Shown here one piece after another: positions 44,061 through 56,500 of a stretch of 64,000 bases of DNA. The notes under the pieces were generated by a model. That model searched no databases. It was not told where the DNA came from and saw nothing but the letters and a program-made list of their open reading frames with translations. How positions within the stretch are numbered: position 1 is the stretch's first letter; each line of letters begins with the position of its first letter. The stretch comes from Odontesthes bonariensis (lineage: Eukaryota > Chordata > Actinopteri > Atheriniformes > Atherinopsidae): contig NC_134522.1 of the NCBI RefSeq assembly GCF_027942865.1, positions 33,534,349 through 33,598,348 on the forward strand, in the 5' to 3' direction. A program made the position numbers and the translations under genes.

Positions 44061-44379
44061 GCACACAGTTTAAGAAGGGGAAAAGTTGTAGAGAAAAAAA
44101 AGCAGAATCAGGGAAGATAGGGGAGGGATGCTTTAAATGGAGAGGGGACATGCTTGATCTGTTTGTTCACAAAGAGTTAAGCTTAGTGTTTTCAGGTGTT
44201 CTAATCACTTTTTGTTTTTACATGACATTTGTATTTGTATGTGGCCTACTGGACTTGAGATTTTTTTAACAAGTTGAAAGAAAATGACAAGGATGAAAAG
44301 AAAATGTGTAATGTGTGAAGTGATGGGAGATGCTTTAAAGGGGGAAGGGACATACTTGCCAATACATATTCTGAGAAGC

Positions 44380-44594
44380 TGGTTGTTTTCAACATTCTGA
44401 GTGATCAATAAATCAAAGAAAATACAAAAATGATCTGACAAGGTCAAATCAATAACCACAACAGAAGAAATATCAACACCTTTAGAAATGAGCAGGTCCA
44501 GAATGTGACCTCGAAGGTGGGTTGGTTCTGTTACATGTTGCCACAAACCAAACATGTCCAGCACAGAAGAAAATTCTTTGGCATTACCATCCAT
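44380..44594 (-). pseudogene. LINE endonuclease C-terminal fragment
   Basis: The minus-strand frame reads LDMFGLWQHVTEPTHLRGH, ILDLLISKG, LTLSDHFCIFFD. This is the end of the endonuclease domain of L2-type LINEs (QHV..PTH..GH.LDL, SDH). It is truncated on both sides. Confidence 0.7.
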
Positions 44595-45099
44595 TCAACT
44601 CGTTTATTTGGCAGTTTTTCAGAATAAAACGTTTTTCATGCCCTTCTTCCCTTATACAGATCCAATTTTGAACCTTGCTGATCAAATAAGAGACTTCTGT
44701 ATGTTTGCCTTTATGATTTGACAAAATCCTCTTATTTGTTGAATTATAAAAGTCACTGTATAAACTGGAAAGTTCATCCTTGTAAAGCTGAAAACGTTGC
44801 ACAAAACCAGTGTACCTTACATTATTTAGTATGTATTGCAGTATAAAAGAGTACATATCCTCCTTTTTTACACATGGTCTAACCCATATGTCAACCTTGC
44901 ATAATGGGGAAACAGTGTCGGGACAAATCAGATGTTATCAGACTTCGGGCAGCCAGAAGATACCCACAGGCCAACTTAAGAAATAAAAACATTGCACGTG
45001 TTTAAAATCACTGTGAGAGAGTTTCAGGGAGCAAGAACAAAGGAGACGTATCAGATGAAACAACGAGACACAGAAGATGAGGGGGAGGAGGTAGCAGCC

Positions 45100-45262
45100 T
45101 TTCCAGCCAGAAACAGAACCATCCACAAAAAGAATGCAATCTGGATTTTCAAGAGGCACATCTTTTCCGATCGGATCATCACAATCATGGTCCTCCCCCT
45201 CATCGTCTTCAGAAGCGTAGCAGGATTCAGAACTGTGTACCATTTCACAGGGATTTTAGGCA
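45100..45262 (-). pseudogene. Retrovirus-like Pol remnant (start of RNase H)
   Basis: The minus strand shows NPATLL in one frame and, after a frameshift, PLENPDCILFVDGS in another. These are the connection and first catalytic aspartate region of a retroviral/gypsy-like RNase H. Only about 50 codons remain and no LTR, gag or env is seen nearby, so this is an old, non-functional fragment. Confidence 0.55.
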
Positions 45263-46788
45263 TATTAAGGAGGACTCATCCAACAAGCAGTGGAAAGATG
45301 AGATGTTGTATGCTCTGAAAAAAAAATTAATGCAACAGCCAAGAGGAACTAGAGGAGTTAGACAGAGTAGCCTACAAAATCACAGGGAGCAAGCACTGCT
45401 TTGAGGACATTGAGGATGCCCAGCAGCCTCAAGTTTGGCGGTAGAGTAGGTCACACGTCGAATTTTGACTGATAAATGTCCATGTCAAACTATCTTAATG
45501 AACAATTAAAATAGTTTGAAACAATATTAAACAATATTTTATTTTATTAATCTTATGTAATATTCTAATTTTCTGAGACACTGAATTTTTGTTTGCCATT
45601 ATCTGTAAGCCATAATCATCAAAATTACAGGAAATAAAGGCTTGAAATATTTCACTCTATGTGTAATGAATATATATAAGAGTTTCACTTTCTGAAATGA
45701 GTGATAAAGAATATTGAACTTTTTCACGATATTCAAATTTGTACCTGTATTCCCCACAGGTATGTCTCACACTCTACATGCCAGTTATCAAACGCACCCC
45801 TCCAATCTGGGCCGTCTATTTGAGCTAAAGAACTCTGCCACGGCACCCTGCCTGCTCTTCAGCCCCCCCCCCCTAAATTTTAATTTAGTCATTTCTGTAA
45901 ATACTATCATGGCCTGACAGAAATTGGAATTGCAATACAAATGGATTAAGTCCATGCCATGTGTAGCTTGATGTACATTATAAACAGCATCTTTTCTCTG
46001 TTTTGGGCCTGTGAAAGACATTTCCAGCAGAACCCATGCTTGCATGTTCATGTTGGGGCACCACTAAGATGACACCACACAATTTTTTTGTGAGGGGTTG
46101 CTCCTTCAGAAAGAGACAAAATGAGACTTCACTGCAAGTTTAACTGCTGACCTATTTTAAAATTGTTGCTTTGCTTTTCACAATTTTCTGTTATATTACT
46201 GTAATACGAGGTCACTCTGTTATAAAGTATTTGATTTATTTTTTTTCTTATAAGTTTGATGTCCTGATATGACTTACGTTGTGAATTGAGGCTATATGTT
46301 TAAGAAATCTTGAAAAGTGTATCTAGAGACCTAACCTAAAAACCGCAGTTCCACTAATAGTAGCTGACAGTTATGAATATTTTTAATCTCAGTATGGTGT
46401 ATGATATATTAATACAGTGTTATACGTAAGTTTTCAGTTCACATACATTTCTGGCTTTTATCTTATTTTATGTCTTACTGTTTTTTTTTTTTATTTATAA
46501 TCTGGTTACACACAGAATGTCATTCTTTCCTCTGATAAAACCAGAAAGGGCATGGACAAAAAGATGATTCTGAAGATCTGAGTGGTATATATTATGTTAG
46601 AGCATCTATGGGGAAAAACAAAAGCCGTTGTGAAAATGACATTTAACTCTGTAACTTGTGTGGCTATATTTTAGATATAAAACTTCAAAGAGATTTTTTA
46701 TGTTGTTAAGCAATACAGAGAGTTAATGTTCAATGTGATTATATAATCTAGACTAATTCTGATCCATCCCTGGCCCTGAAGTGCAAAT
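45263..46788. other. AT-rich intergenic DNA, no gene seen
   Basis: No domain or organised repeat recognised. Confidence 0.4.
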
Positions 46789-47170
46789 CACAACGGCAAA
46801 AGAGAAACAACAACGGCAAACCAAAAAACACAACGGCACGTCAAAACACACAACGGTAAAAGAGAAAACACAACGGCAACTCAAAACACACAACGGTAAA
46901 AGAGAAAACACAACGGCAACTCAAAACACACAACGGTAAAAGAGAAAACACAACGGCAACTCAAAACACACAACGGTAAAAGAGAAAACACAACGGCAAC
47001 TCAAAACACACAACGGTAAAAGAGAAAACACAACAGCAAACCAAAAACCACAACGGCAAAAGAGAAAACACAACAGCAAATAAAAAAACACAACGGCAAA
47101 AGAGAAAACACAACAGCAAATAAAAAAACACAACAGCAAACCAAAAAACACAACGGCAAAAGAGAAAACA
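46789..47170. repeat. 40-bp minisatellite (two 20-bp subunits)
   Basis: Tandem units alternate between CACAACGG(T/C)AAAAGAGAAAA and CACAACGGCAACTCAAAACA. The central copies repeat exactly every 40 bp, and the borders are degenerate (CAGCAAACC, CAGCAAATA variants). The period is not a multiple of 3. The open minus-strand frame across it is compositional. Confidence 0.9.
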
Positions 47171-47199
47171 AATCTGTGTGAGGAGAGCAGCTGGGGAGT

Positions 47200-48150
47200 G
47201 TATGAATGGGTCAGAATGATCTGTTTATAATAGCAGACACCTCTGCCATAAAGGTGACAAGAACCTCATGAGTCAGCATGGTTTTGAGCTCAACGAACAT
47301 GGAATCTAGGATTCTCCTAGCCAGACCCACCATCCAATCCCATAAACCACCAAAATGAGAAGCGTGTGGGGGATTGAAAGTCCACAAAAGTAGGTTTTGA
47401 CTGCAGTGACGTCTATGTTCGAAGGTATCTGGAGTTCCTTGCAAGCACCAATAAAATTGGTGCCACAATCTGAGCGGTTGCTCTTCACTGGACCTCTGAT
47501 GGCCAAAAAGCGTCTGAGGGAGTTGATGAAACTTGAAGTGTCGAGGGATTCAATCAGTTCGATATGAACTGTCCTCAAGCTCAGACACGTAAACATGACA
47601 GCCCATCTTTTGCTTTGGATGACACCTCCCCTCGTGCGTCGTGCAGAGACGTTCCAGGGTCCAAACACATCCAACCTCACATTCAGAAATGGATGGTCAG
47701 TTGTGAGATGATCTGCTGGGAGATTGGCCATTTTTTTAACACTGAGGGGGCCCCTCAACCTTCTACATTTTACACAGTGGTGAATAACATAGCTCACTTT
47801 CTTCTTGCCACCCACTATCCACCAACCTGCTGTGCGAACAGCTCCCTCTGTAAAGAGTCGACTTTGATGGAGAGTCTGTTCATGATGACGTTTCACAATG
47901 AGGCTGCAACGTGATGTTGGCCAGGAACAATGAGTGTGTTCTTTTCTGCTTGATCAAGATTTGCCTCGCCGATACATCCACCTGCTCTAAGCAGTCCTTG
48001 GTTGTCTGAGAAGGAGTCCAGATTCTTAATGGGACTGCCCTTAGGAATCTCCCGTTGTCCCTGAATACACTTGATATCTTCAGCGTAGACCTCCTCTTGC
48101 ACTGCTTGGATGACAAGGTTTTTAGCTTGATCAGACTCTTCCACTATGAC
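47200..48150 (-). pseudogene. BEL/Pao retrotransposon integrase region
   Basis: Minus-strand frames, in order, are as follows. 48144-47893 reads DQAKNLVIQAVQEEVYAEDI then DNQGLLRAGGCIGEA. 47896-47306 reads TEGAVRTAGWWIVGGKKKVS, CVKCRRLRGPLSVKKMANLP, LDVFGPWNVSARRTRGG, KRWAVMFTCLSLRTVHIELI, SDCGTNFIGACKEL. 47468-47211 reads FNPPHASHFGGLWDWMVGLA then RRILDSM. These are the pre-integrase, HHCC-like and core integrase segments of a BEL/Pao pol. Two frameshifts separate them. The reverse transcriptase is missing. Confidence 0.9.
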
Positions 48151-48241
48151 TCCTGATCCACAATGGTGCCAGCCTTTATAAGGACTGTCCTTCTTGATGT
48201 CTGGCTTGAAAGTGTGAACAATGAATTGAATTTCCTTCAGG

Positions 48242-48243
<2 letters not shown>

Positions 48244-48319
<76 letters not shown>

Positions 48320-48348
48320 CATCCATCCATCCATCCATCCATCCATCC

Positions 48349-48425
<77 letters not shown>

Positions 48426-48426
48426 C
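48244..48426. repeat. Compound (ATCT)n-(ATCC)n-(ATCT)n microsatellite
   Basis: About 180 bp of pure tetranucleotide units, with an ATCC block (48319-48350) in the middle. It lies at the breakpoint where the BEL/Pao reverse transcriptase should be. Confidence 0.95.
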
Positions 48427-48599
48427 CTATGTGCAGCAGGCGAGCAATGGCACAGAGTAGGGATCTCCAGCTTGGTGAATCTCTGAGAACCAAGTAGTTT
48501 TGCAGTGGTCGTAGTTTTTAGTGTGGAGATAGTTTGTGGTGGGAACCTTACTGATAGGTCATGTTCTAAAATCTGCCTTTGAAAGGTTTACCAAGCAGG

Positions 48600-48830
48600 C
48601 CACTCAGACCAGACAGTCAAGCTGTATGCAATTTAGTTGTGATTTCACTTGGCAGGGTGGCATCCTGCTCCCCGCCATGCACTGCCTCAGGGTTGGTTTC
48701 TTTGCTCCAAGGAGCTGGGCCCAGGTGGAGAGCTGTGTTGTGACTCTCATTGTCACATTCAGAGCATTGCACTTTGACCTTACAATGCTTAGCAAAATGT
48801 GTTGAAGAGGCGCAGCAGATAAAACAAATA
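48600..48830 (-). pseudogene. BEL/Pao gag zinc-knuckle remnant
   Basis: The minus strand reads HFAKHCKVKVQCSECDNESH then NTALHLGPAPW, the retrotransposon zinc-knuckle pattern C..H..C..C....H seen at the gag/protease border of BEL/Pao elements. It has stops downstream. Confidence 0.65.
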
Positions 48831-48986
48831 CTGTTCTCTTTCAGAAATGTCTTACGTTCTTCAATGGACTCGGCATTTCAGGAGGGTATGTTTTTTTTTT
48901 GTGAACTGGGCACAGTACATTACAGTCTGTCTTTTTTGAGTTCCCTTATGGCTCATAGCTGGGGTTTGAAAATACCTCTGTTCTAT

Positions 48987-49330
48987 GCACTGACACCTCT
49001 CGTTGTCTGTTCAATATCCAGGGGGGGGTTTTCGGGTCTGGAGGCAGTCTCGGGGTGTGAGGCAAAGTTAAAGCGGGGATCATTTTTAATATTAGCTTCT
49101 TGACTAACAAAGTCCACAAGAACATTTAATGGGGGAAAGGAGACGCGGTACTCACGTTTGTAGTTTGCGCCAACTGAAACCCATTTTCTTGTAGGTAAAA
49201 AGGGCAGCTCTTGCACAATTGGGTTTACACCAATGTCAGAGTCCAGAAAAGAAAGGCCAGGAAGGTCTCCCTCCTCCTTGGTGCTCTGGAGCTCCATGAG
49301 AATGTCACTGAATTTCCTGAGCTTCACATA
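48987..49330 (-). pseudogene. BEL/Pao gag remnant
   Basis: The minus-strand frame of 114 codons reads MKLRKFSDILMELQSTKEEG, LPGLSFLDSDIGVNPIVQEL, KWVSVGANYKREYRVSFPP. The NPIV.KLP..L..KW...G..YK.EY...FPPF pattern is typical of fish BEL/Pao gag. It precedes the zinc knuckle in the correct order and orientation. Confidence 0.8.
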
Positions 49331-49399
49331 ATCTCTGTTTGTGATCTTTGGAAAACTGTCAATTCGTATGAACAGAGTGTCTTCAATTACCTCTGTTGA

Positions 49400-51635
49400 G
49401 CCGTAACATTGTTCCAGTTAACGTCCCCTTAACTAATAATTGCAGAATATCATAGTATTATTTTTCTAATCACTATTTAACCAAACAAGTAGGACATAAC
49501 CATCAGCCAGTCTCCACTCTTTGATGAAGAACAAAATTCTGATCTGAATTATACACAGTTTCTATAGTTACATGGCAGTTGCAATTAACAACTATAGGTG
49601 TGAGTAACCTTGTGAACTCAGACATGTCTGAGCAAAATCTGAGGAAAAAGCTAAGCTCCGTTTCATTTCTTTCTCTTTGAAATCTCAAAAGTTGATTGGA
49701 GGTGATCACTTCACTGTCTAACATAAATCCAGGAAATTGTTTCCTTTGGTTTCAGAGCATCCAGAAACTTATTCATTCCTTCACCACTTGTGGATTCACC
49801 AATAGATATAATAATTGTCTGCCAACACTTTATGATGAATGTGGTCACTTACACAATCTCTTTAAGAGCTTTTTCCTCCACAAGTTTTGGTTTTTTTTTT
49901 CTGTTGGGAGCACAGTGGAGTTGTGACTGCTTAGTATGCTGAAGAGTTCTTCTATATCACCCCCCCCTTTAAAAAGCTTCAGTTAGCACATCCTTCTCAG
50001 TGGGACTGATGAAGTTAAAGAAACCTCCCTTAGATCTGAACAGCTCAGTGATAACGCCTCTGTGTGGAACGGAAGGCCAAGCTGGAAAGGGAAATACATC
50101 CAAAGACCAACATACAAGCAACGGCACTCTTCTGACAGGTTTGATGTAAAGTGGGGATCTTGTAGGTTGTTCACTGGTTTTTGTTCGACTAAACTAATTC
50201 CAGAAATCAGTTAGAATATCTCTGATGATACCACTCCATCCTGAAGCTCAACATGCACACCTGAATATAATGTTAGCACAGCGTGTTTGCTGCAAACATT
50301 CCAGCCATGTCTATAGTGTACATAGCAGACTACAATTATTGCTTTTCAACAATATTTTCAGAATTTTCTAAAGAAATAACTTGCCCTTGTGGTGGTGAAA
50401 GCCTAAAATCCATGACTGGAGTCATTTCCTCTTCAATGTCATCCAGCACTGCTTCCACTGTCATGTTTTCAGAGTGTTTGTACCGACTGAAATTGGGCAT
50501 TACTGGTCATGAGCTGGGGTGAAGCTGGACTCACTGCAGTTGCTGGCTGATCAGCACTGACCTCTAGGGGTGAGTATATCAGTGTGTGCTTTAAGTAATC
50601 CAAAAATCCTTTTTAGTTGGGCTAAATTAGAATAACTCCCTTGTCACCAGCGGTCAACAGTTGTATTGATTGAGGCAGGCCTGATTCCTGAGAAGCAGGA
50701 CCTTTGAGGTGTCATGTCATCAGTGAATTGCTGCAGATGGAAGACCCTGCGGAGAACAAAAGTCTTGTCACTTATCAGTGGTGGTAACCAGTAGTGGTAA
50801 CCACTGATGAGTGACAGTGGTGGTAACCACTGACGAGCTGGATGCATAAAGGGGAAAATAAGCTCATCTTTAATACCACTTAGCTCAGCATCACTAAACT
50901 ATCTTAACCTTGTAGAAAGATAGATCCTGAGGAGCTTGTGATTAGTTTTCATATATGAACTTATTTAACTTTATATTGTGACACTTCCCTCAACCGGCTT
51001 CTCACAACCCATGATACAAAGCATAACTTAAAGTCCCGGAATCTGCCTTTCTTTGATCTCATATCAGTGTTAAACAAGAAAAGAAAAAGAGAGAACATGT
51101 TTTTTCCTGATCTCAAGAAGGTAGAATACCAAAGATCTTTTCCCTGACAATTATCTGTCTTGTTCCACCTCCAGTGGGCCTTCTTACTTGCTTGTACATA
51201 CAGTTTTGGTAGTTGATCCAAGCAAGTCTAATTGTTCTTGTCTTCTTTTTGGCCTTCTTATTTCCAAGTCAAGTCCTACTTTGACTGTTATTGGTTCCTG
51301 TGACTGAGGCTGTGGATGTAAGTTTCATTTACTGTCTTAAGTGATGTATTAACTTTTTTTCTATGCTCTGCATCTTCTTTTACTTTCCTCTGATTCTTGG
51401 AAAAAATGTGCATTCAATATTGAGGAATATGAATCGAGAAATTCTGAGAAAATTGTAGTTTGGCGTATATGGGTATTGACAGTATGTATGTGAAAAAAGA
51501 GAAATAGAGAGAAAACTGTAGTGATGGAAAAAAATAAAGTTGCAGTTTTTTCATGTTGTTTGGTTGTCATAATATTGGCAAGAAAGTCTTGACTTTAGGA
51601 TTTTTATTTAAAATATATATGTGTACTTTACTTTG
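49400..51635. other. Intergenic, possibly further BEL/Pao debris
   Basis: No LTR is identified. Minus-strand 50470-50340 is open (NMTVEAVLDDIEEEMTPVMD then FRLSPPQGQVIS) and could be a degenerate gag N-terminus. 50763-50830 holds a small repeated palindrome (see findings). The rest shows nothing recognisable. Confidence 0.3.
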
Positions 51636-51639
51636 TAAA

Positions 51640-51870
51640 TAGTATTGCACTTGCATAGCACTTTTCTACATGCCACATTCCCTCACACAGCACATCTTAG
51701 TCCATATAGGCCACACAGTGCTTTCTTCTAAGTATTCTCACACTGATGGTGGGCAACGTGGGGTTCAGTGTCTTGCTCAAGGACACTTTTGCAAATGGCC
51801 CGGAGAAGCTGGGAGTCGAACTACCAACCTTATGTTTGGCAGGCTGCTCTGCCTCCTGAGCTTCAGCTGG
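51640..51870. repeat. Fish interspersed repeat (same family as 40162-40400)
   Basis: CATAGCACTTTTCTACATGC, CACACTGATGGTGGGCAACG, TGGGGTTCAGTGTCTTGCTC, GGGAGTCGAACTACCAACC. The block order matches the other copy and a common fish repeat. Confidence 0.6.
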
Positions 51871-53320
51871 CCCGTAAGTTTGTACAGAGGATAGAAAAAA
51901 AAACTTAATTGAATTTAAGCTGGCAGAGTGAGATTAATAATATGTTTTTCATTATAAAGTTAAGGATAACTTTCAGACTTAACCTGAGTTATTAAGTTTT
52001 TAATGATTTGGCAGCAGCCAGATCAAGGTGATGAGTACAGAAAGTAAACAGCCATCGTCTGCCACCAGCCAAGCAAAAGCTGATTGAAATACTAGAGATT
52101 AGTGTTGGTGTGATGGTTGTGAGCCTGTGCAGCAACTATTTTTTCTTGTTTAGAGATTGGTCAGACATTATTTAGATCGTGAGAATTTGTACCTTTTTTT
52201 TTTTTTAAAGTACTGGACTCATTACAGCAGATTTGAATGAAAGAGGAACATGAGCAGAGATAAGGGAGGACTGAAAGAATGTGTGAATGATAATGGGGCA
52301 GTTAGAGCTCAGGCTGTAGCCTACCATAATCATAGTTTGAATTCTAAAGACATTCTGAGTATTTTTGCTATTTTTGATGAACATGACAGTCATTATGGGG
52401 CGGTTGTAGTTTGGAGTGGTTGTCTGCAAATCAGAAGGTCTGTGATTTGCACATGACAAAGTGTCCTTTTGCAATACACTAAACATCACTTTGCCTTCAA
52501 CGTGTTCATCAGTGTGTGTATGTTTGTGTATGTGTATTTAAGAAAAAGCACTGTGTAACCTGCAGAACTGTGCAAAAACTGTCGACTCAGAAGTGCTGGA
52601 TCTATGTATGGGTGAATGTGGCTGTTCTATATTTAAACCTGGAGGGGAAACCCACGAGGGAATGTTTCCAACATCAATTACTCAGGCTGTTTGAGAGCAA
52701 AGAAAGGCCCAAACGTAGATTATTTAAAAAAATATCATTATAGCGTTTCAGATCTGGAATTATATCTTCTGATCAACTTATCTTCTTGTGTCTTTTGCAG
52801 TGTTTTTTTTTTGTTTTTTGTTTTTTTTAAGGTTAAACAAAATTAGCTGAATATAGTATAGAAACACTTCAGCTCTGGATATGAATGGTCCCTATCTCTC
52901 ATCATTTTTAATGAGCATTGCCCGTTAACATGTGTCACATTGCATTTGCAGATAGCTTACATGCCATTGATACTTTATAGTAGATACACTTACAGAATAC
53001 CAACTCCACTGAAAAAGGCTGACAGCATTGTTGTTGAATTTTGAACAAGAGGAGACTCTTCCCCCAACATGGATTTCCTTGACAAATTCTGCAAGTGTTC
53101 TATAAATGTCCCCAGGAGCCACAAAGACACAAAGAAAAGGCTGGAAAAACTGACTGCCCACTGTGTTATTTACAAGATTGTCAAGTTGTTTCAATATTGG
53201 AACAAGTACTGACACTCATGCCATTACCAAAGTTACACGGTCTAGTTTGTTTTAAACATCTAAACTTTTCTAAATCTAAATCTAAATTTTTGGGCTGGAA
53301 TGTATCCCTGCTGCTCTCAG
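51871..53320. other. Intergenic, no gene seen
   Basis: AT-rich with poly-T tracts. No domain recognised in any frame. Confidence 0.4.
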
Positions 53321-53324
53321 ACAA

Positions 53325-53545
53325 AAGACAGGATACACCCTGGGCAGGTTGCCAGTCTATCACAGGGCTAATACTGGGACAAACAACCATACATACTAAC
53401 ATACATACTCAAATTCACTCTTAGGGTCCCTTTGTCAATCACCGATCTACCATGTATGTTTTTGGATGGTAAAAAAAAAAATCCCTCGTTGGGATTCTTG
53501 CTGTGATGCAACAATGCTAACCACCATGCAGCCCAGGAAAAAATA
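53325..53545 (-). repeat. Rex3/RTE-like LINE tail fragment
   Basis: ACACCCTGGGCAGGTTGCCA, GTCTATCACAGGGCTAATAC, ATGTTTTTGGATGGT and ATGCTAACCACCATGCAGCC follow the order of a very common fish RTE-like LINE 3' region. An internal section is deleted. Confidence 0.55.
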
Positions 53546-53599
53546 GGTGTGTTTGTTTGTTTATCTATCTGTTTAAACTTTGTCATTTTTTTTGGTGTT

Positions 53600-56500
53600 T
53601 TCAAAAGTAAAGAAAGCATGGATAGAATATCATTGATAGGTAATAATTATCGTCTTTTTGTCTTTCTGTTTGAACTGTTGAACATCTGTCAGCTTTGTGC
53701 GAATAAAAAACCCTTTAGCAGATGTAAAACAAACCAACAACATTTTGAGTCTTTCAGTTGGAAAGTTTTGCTTGGATGCAGGAGGGAAGAGATTCTTTTA
53801 CAGGTGCCAAGTGCTCCTTGTCACTAATTTTGTTTTGTTCCTCATTTTTAAAATGTTGTTTTTAGGAATTTTGTACTAAACTGTAGGCGTTGTTAAATCT
53901 GTAAAAATGAATTTGTCGAATAATATACAGAAACCCAACTTGTCTTCCATAAGCGATACTTATAAATTATACAATAAATGAGCCTCCTCTCAGACCTGCA
54001 GTTCTTCCTGTGTCCGCAAGGCGTCACTGTTGCTCCAGGAATTGGTTTCGTGTCCAACCCTTGGTGCTTCGGGTTTGAACCTACGGCATCCAGCCAGCCG
54101 ATTCATGGAAGTTTATTTTCGGTGCTTGACATTGATAGAACCATTAACCCTGCGGTGCATACAATGCTAATGATTTCCCAAGTTGTTTTTAACGGTAAGG
54201 CAGAGGGCTTTGCTCGGACCATTGCCGTCCTTTTCCCTCATTTCTTTCGGCAGTTATTGATTTCATGGCACAAGCGTGAATTAAGAGTAAAATAAACAAA
54301 ACAAATGTTCTCCGAAATGCAAAAAAAGATTTGAACTCTTGCTAAAAAAAGAAAAAACATAAGGTCTTAAACAAGAAATAAAAACAGAAATACTATTCAT
54401 TGTCTATAAATACACAAAAAGCACGTAATCTTTGAGAGCAATTAATCTAAGATATCTTTTCGTAGAATCAAGAGTTTTGATCAAGAACATGTAGAGGCCA
54501 CATTAACTTTTTATTTGATTTTGAAATCTTTAATATATCAATGTGCAGTTTTCTTCAAATCCTTCACATTTAAAGAGAAATATAAAGCTTTAAATTCAGC
54601 TTGTGTTTTTAGCATTCTTCCATTCATGGATCTGAGCGTCGTTGTCTATGAAATCTTCTCTAAAAACCCTCTTTCATTGTTTTTAGAACCCGCAGAGGAT
54701 TCATTTCTCAAATTAAATTCATTTTTTTTGTGGAATTGAAGCAAAAAAAACATTTTGAGGCTGACAATAATATACTGTTTTCAAAATACAGAAAAATCTA
54801 ATTTCTTTTTTTGTTCTAAGATCAGGAAAACACTTTATCCAAGTTAAATCCAGAACTTTTCTTAGCTGCCCTGACAACAAAATGTTGCTCAGCGATTTTA
54901 TGCAGATTTGTAGAATTACCAACATTTTTATTGTCTCGTTTTGTTAATAATTAAAGTTTATGTTATTGGATATTTTAAATGATAAAATACATTTTGAGTT
55001 CAAAGTGAATATGGGGATTTCTTTTTCAGCCAATATATTTTACCACTTTTTTTCCCCTCTATAAGTCTTTATAGGATTAAAAAAGCAGTCAAACAATTTT
55101 GAGTTAATAATTATTTTCAGGGTTCGGATTGAACAAAAATACAAAGCTCAAACCATCATGACCCAAGACGTAGTTTTTCCACTTTAAAAACTTTCTAAAA
55201 ATTTAGTAAGGTTAGCGTTAGTTTGAAAGGAGTCTGCTAAAACCTGACATTTTCCGAAAGAATTGTCAATATCTACTATCCAATATCCCTTATGTCTGAA
55301 GAGAACACAAATATATACAATACGAATCATGAGAGTTGAACCTTTGTGCTTTACTTTAAAATGTATCTCAATGATAAATGCATACAGGGTATATGCCCTT
55401 AATAGATGGATATTAAAAAAAGGTTAAATACATTTATCCATATATGAGCGACATGACCGAAAGGCAGTAGTGTCAAAATTAAGGAACAGAAACTGGCTTG
55501 TGCATACTCAGGACAGGGAATAGAATAAAATAAGAAAATCTTATTTATTCTTAACTAGCATTGTATGAATTGGACTAATTTGGATATTGAGACATTTAAT
55601 TTAATGGGATTATATTTGGATTACTATCAATTGGACTTCAATTAACTTGAATTGTACTGTATCTTTGAAGTGCCTTCAGATTAAATTTGTTTTGATTTGG
55701 TGCTATTGATAAAACTGAATTGAAATTAAATTGTGAGATGGAAATGTATTTCATTCCCTGCTGTTCTTTACAGAGAACCGTTCAAGCAAACACAATACTA
55801 ACTGGTAATCAAATATTGACAAATTTTACTGCCTAACTATATATTGTTTATGCTTAAACCTAATCAACCATGATTGATGCCAAAAGTAGAAAAGTGAAAC
55901 GTATTTGGAGAGTGTTGGGTGGGATGCAGATCAAGCTCGGTTGTTGTGCCTCACAGTCAACAACGTAATGCCACCTTCCACCTCTCCTCCTACCTCCTTA
56001 GAAACAATTGGAAACTTGTTGTGGAGTTTCACATAATGCAAATAAACATACCAATAAAAATGTATCCAATTTTGAAACATTTACTGTGAAACTACAATGT
56101 GTTGCAGCATACCTTAATACTCCATCGAAAATGAGAACTATCTCAAATTTTGAGCAACTTAATTGCCCCATTAGATAAATAAGTCATGGCATGATGATCT
56201 GCTGTGCTGGTATAAATAATAACCCTGTATAAAAAAATCTGTATATTGTGTAAACGTGTGTGGTAATATCCATTATTCCGAGCTCCTTGTACAACATTCT
56301 CCTTTCCACAGATCAGCCCCAGGGTCTTCCGAGCAGTCCCCAGCACAGAGTGAGCGATCCCCATCAGTTTGCTCAGTTTCTTTAAAGCCACCGGCTCTAA
56401 TGCAGGGACACAACAGAGACTGGCACAGAAAGCAGCCCTTTTCACCACAAACTCAGAAAAGGTGTCATCATGCTGCAAAGACCAAAAACCTTCAAAAATG

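Noticed and set aside
46921..47151. Phe/Cys-rich minus-strand frame
   Set aside because: Produced by the minisatellite composition, not a gene.
53978..54295. Plus-strand 105-codon frame
   Set aside because: It has a normal start and reads like mixed-composition protein, but I recognise no family, neighbours or splice signals.
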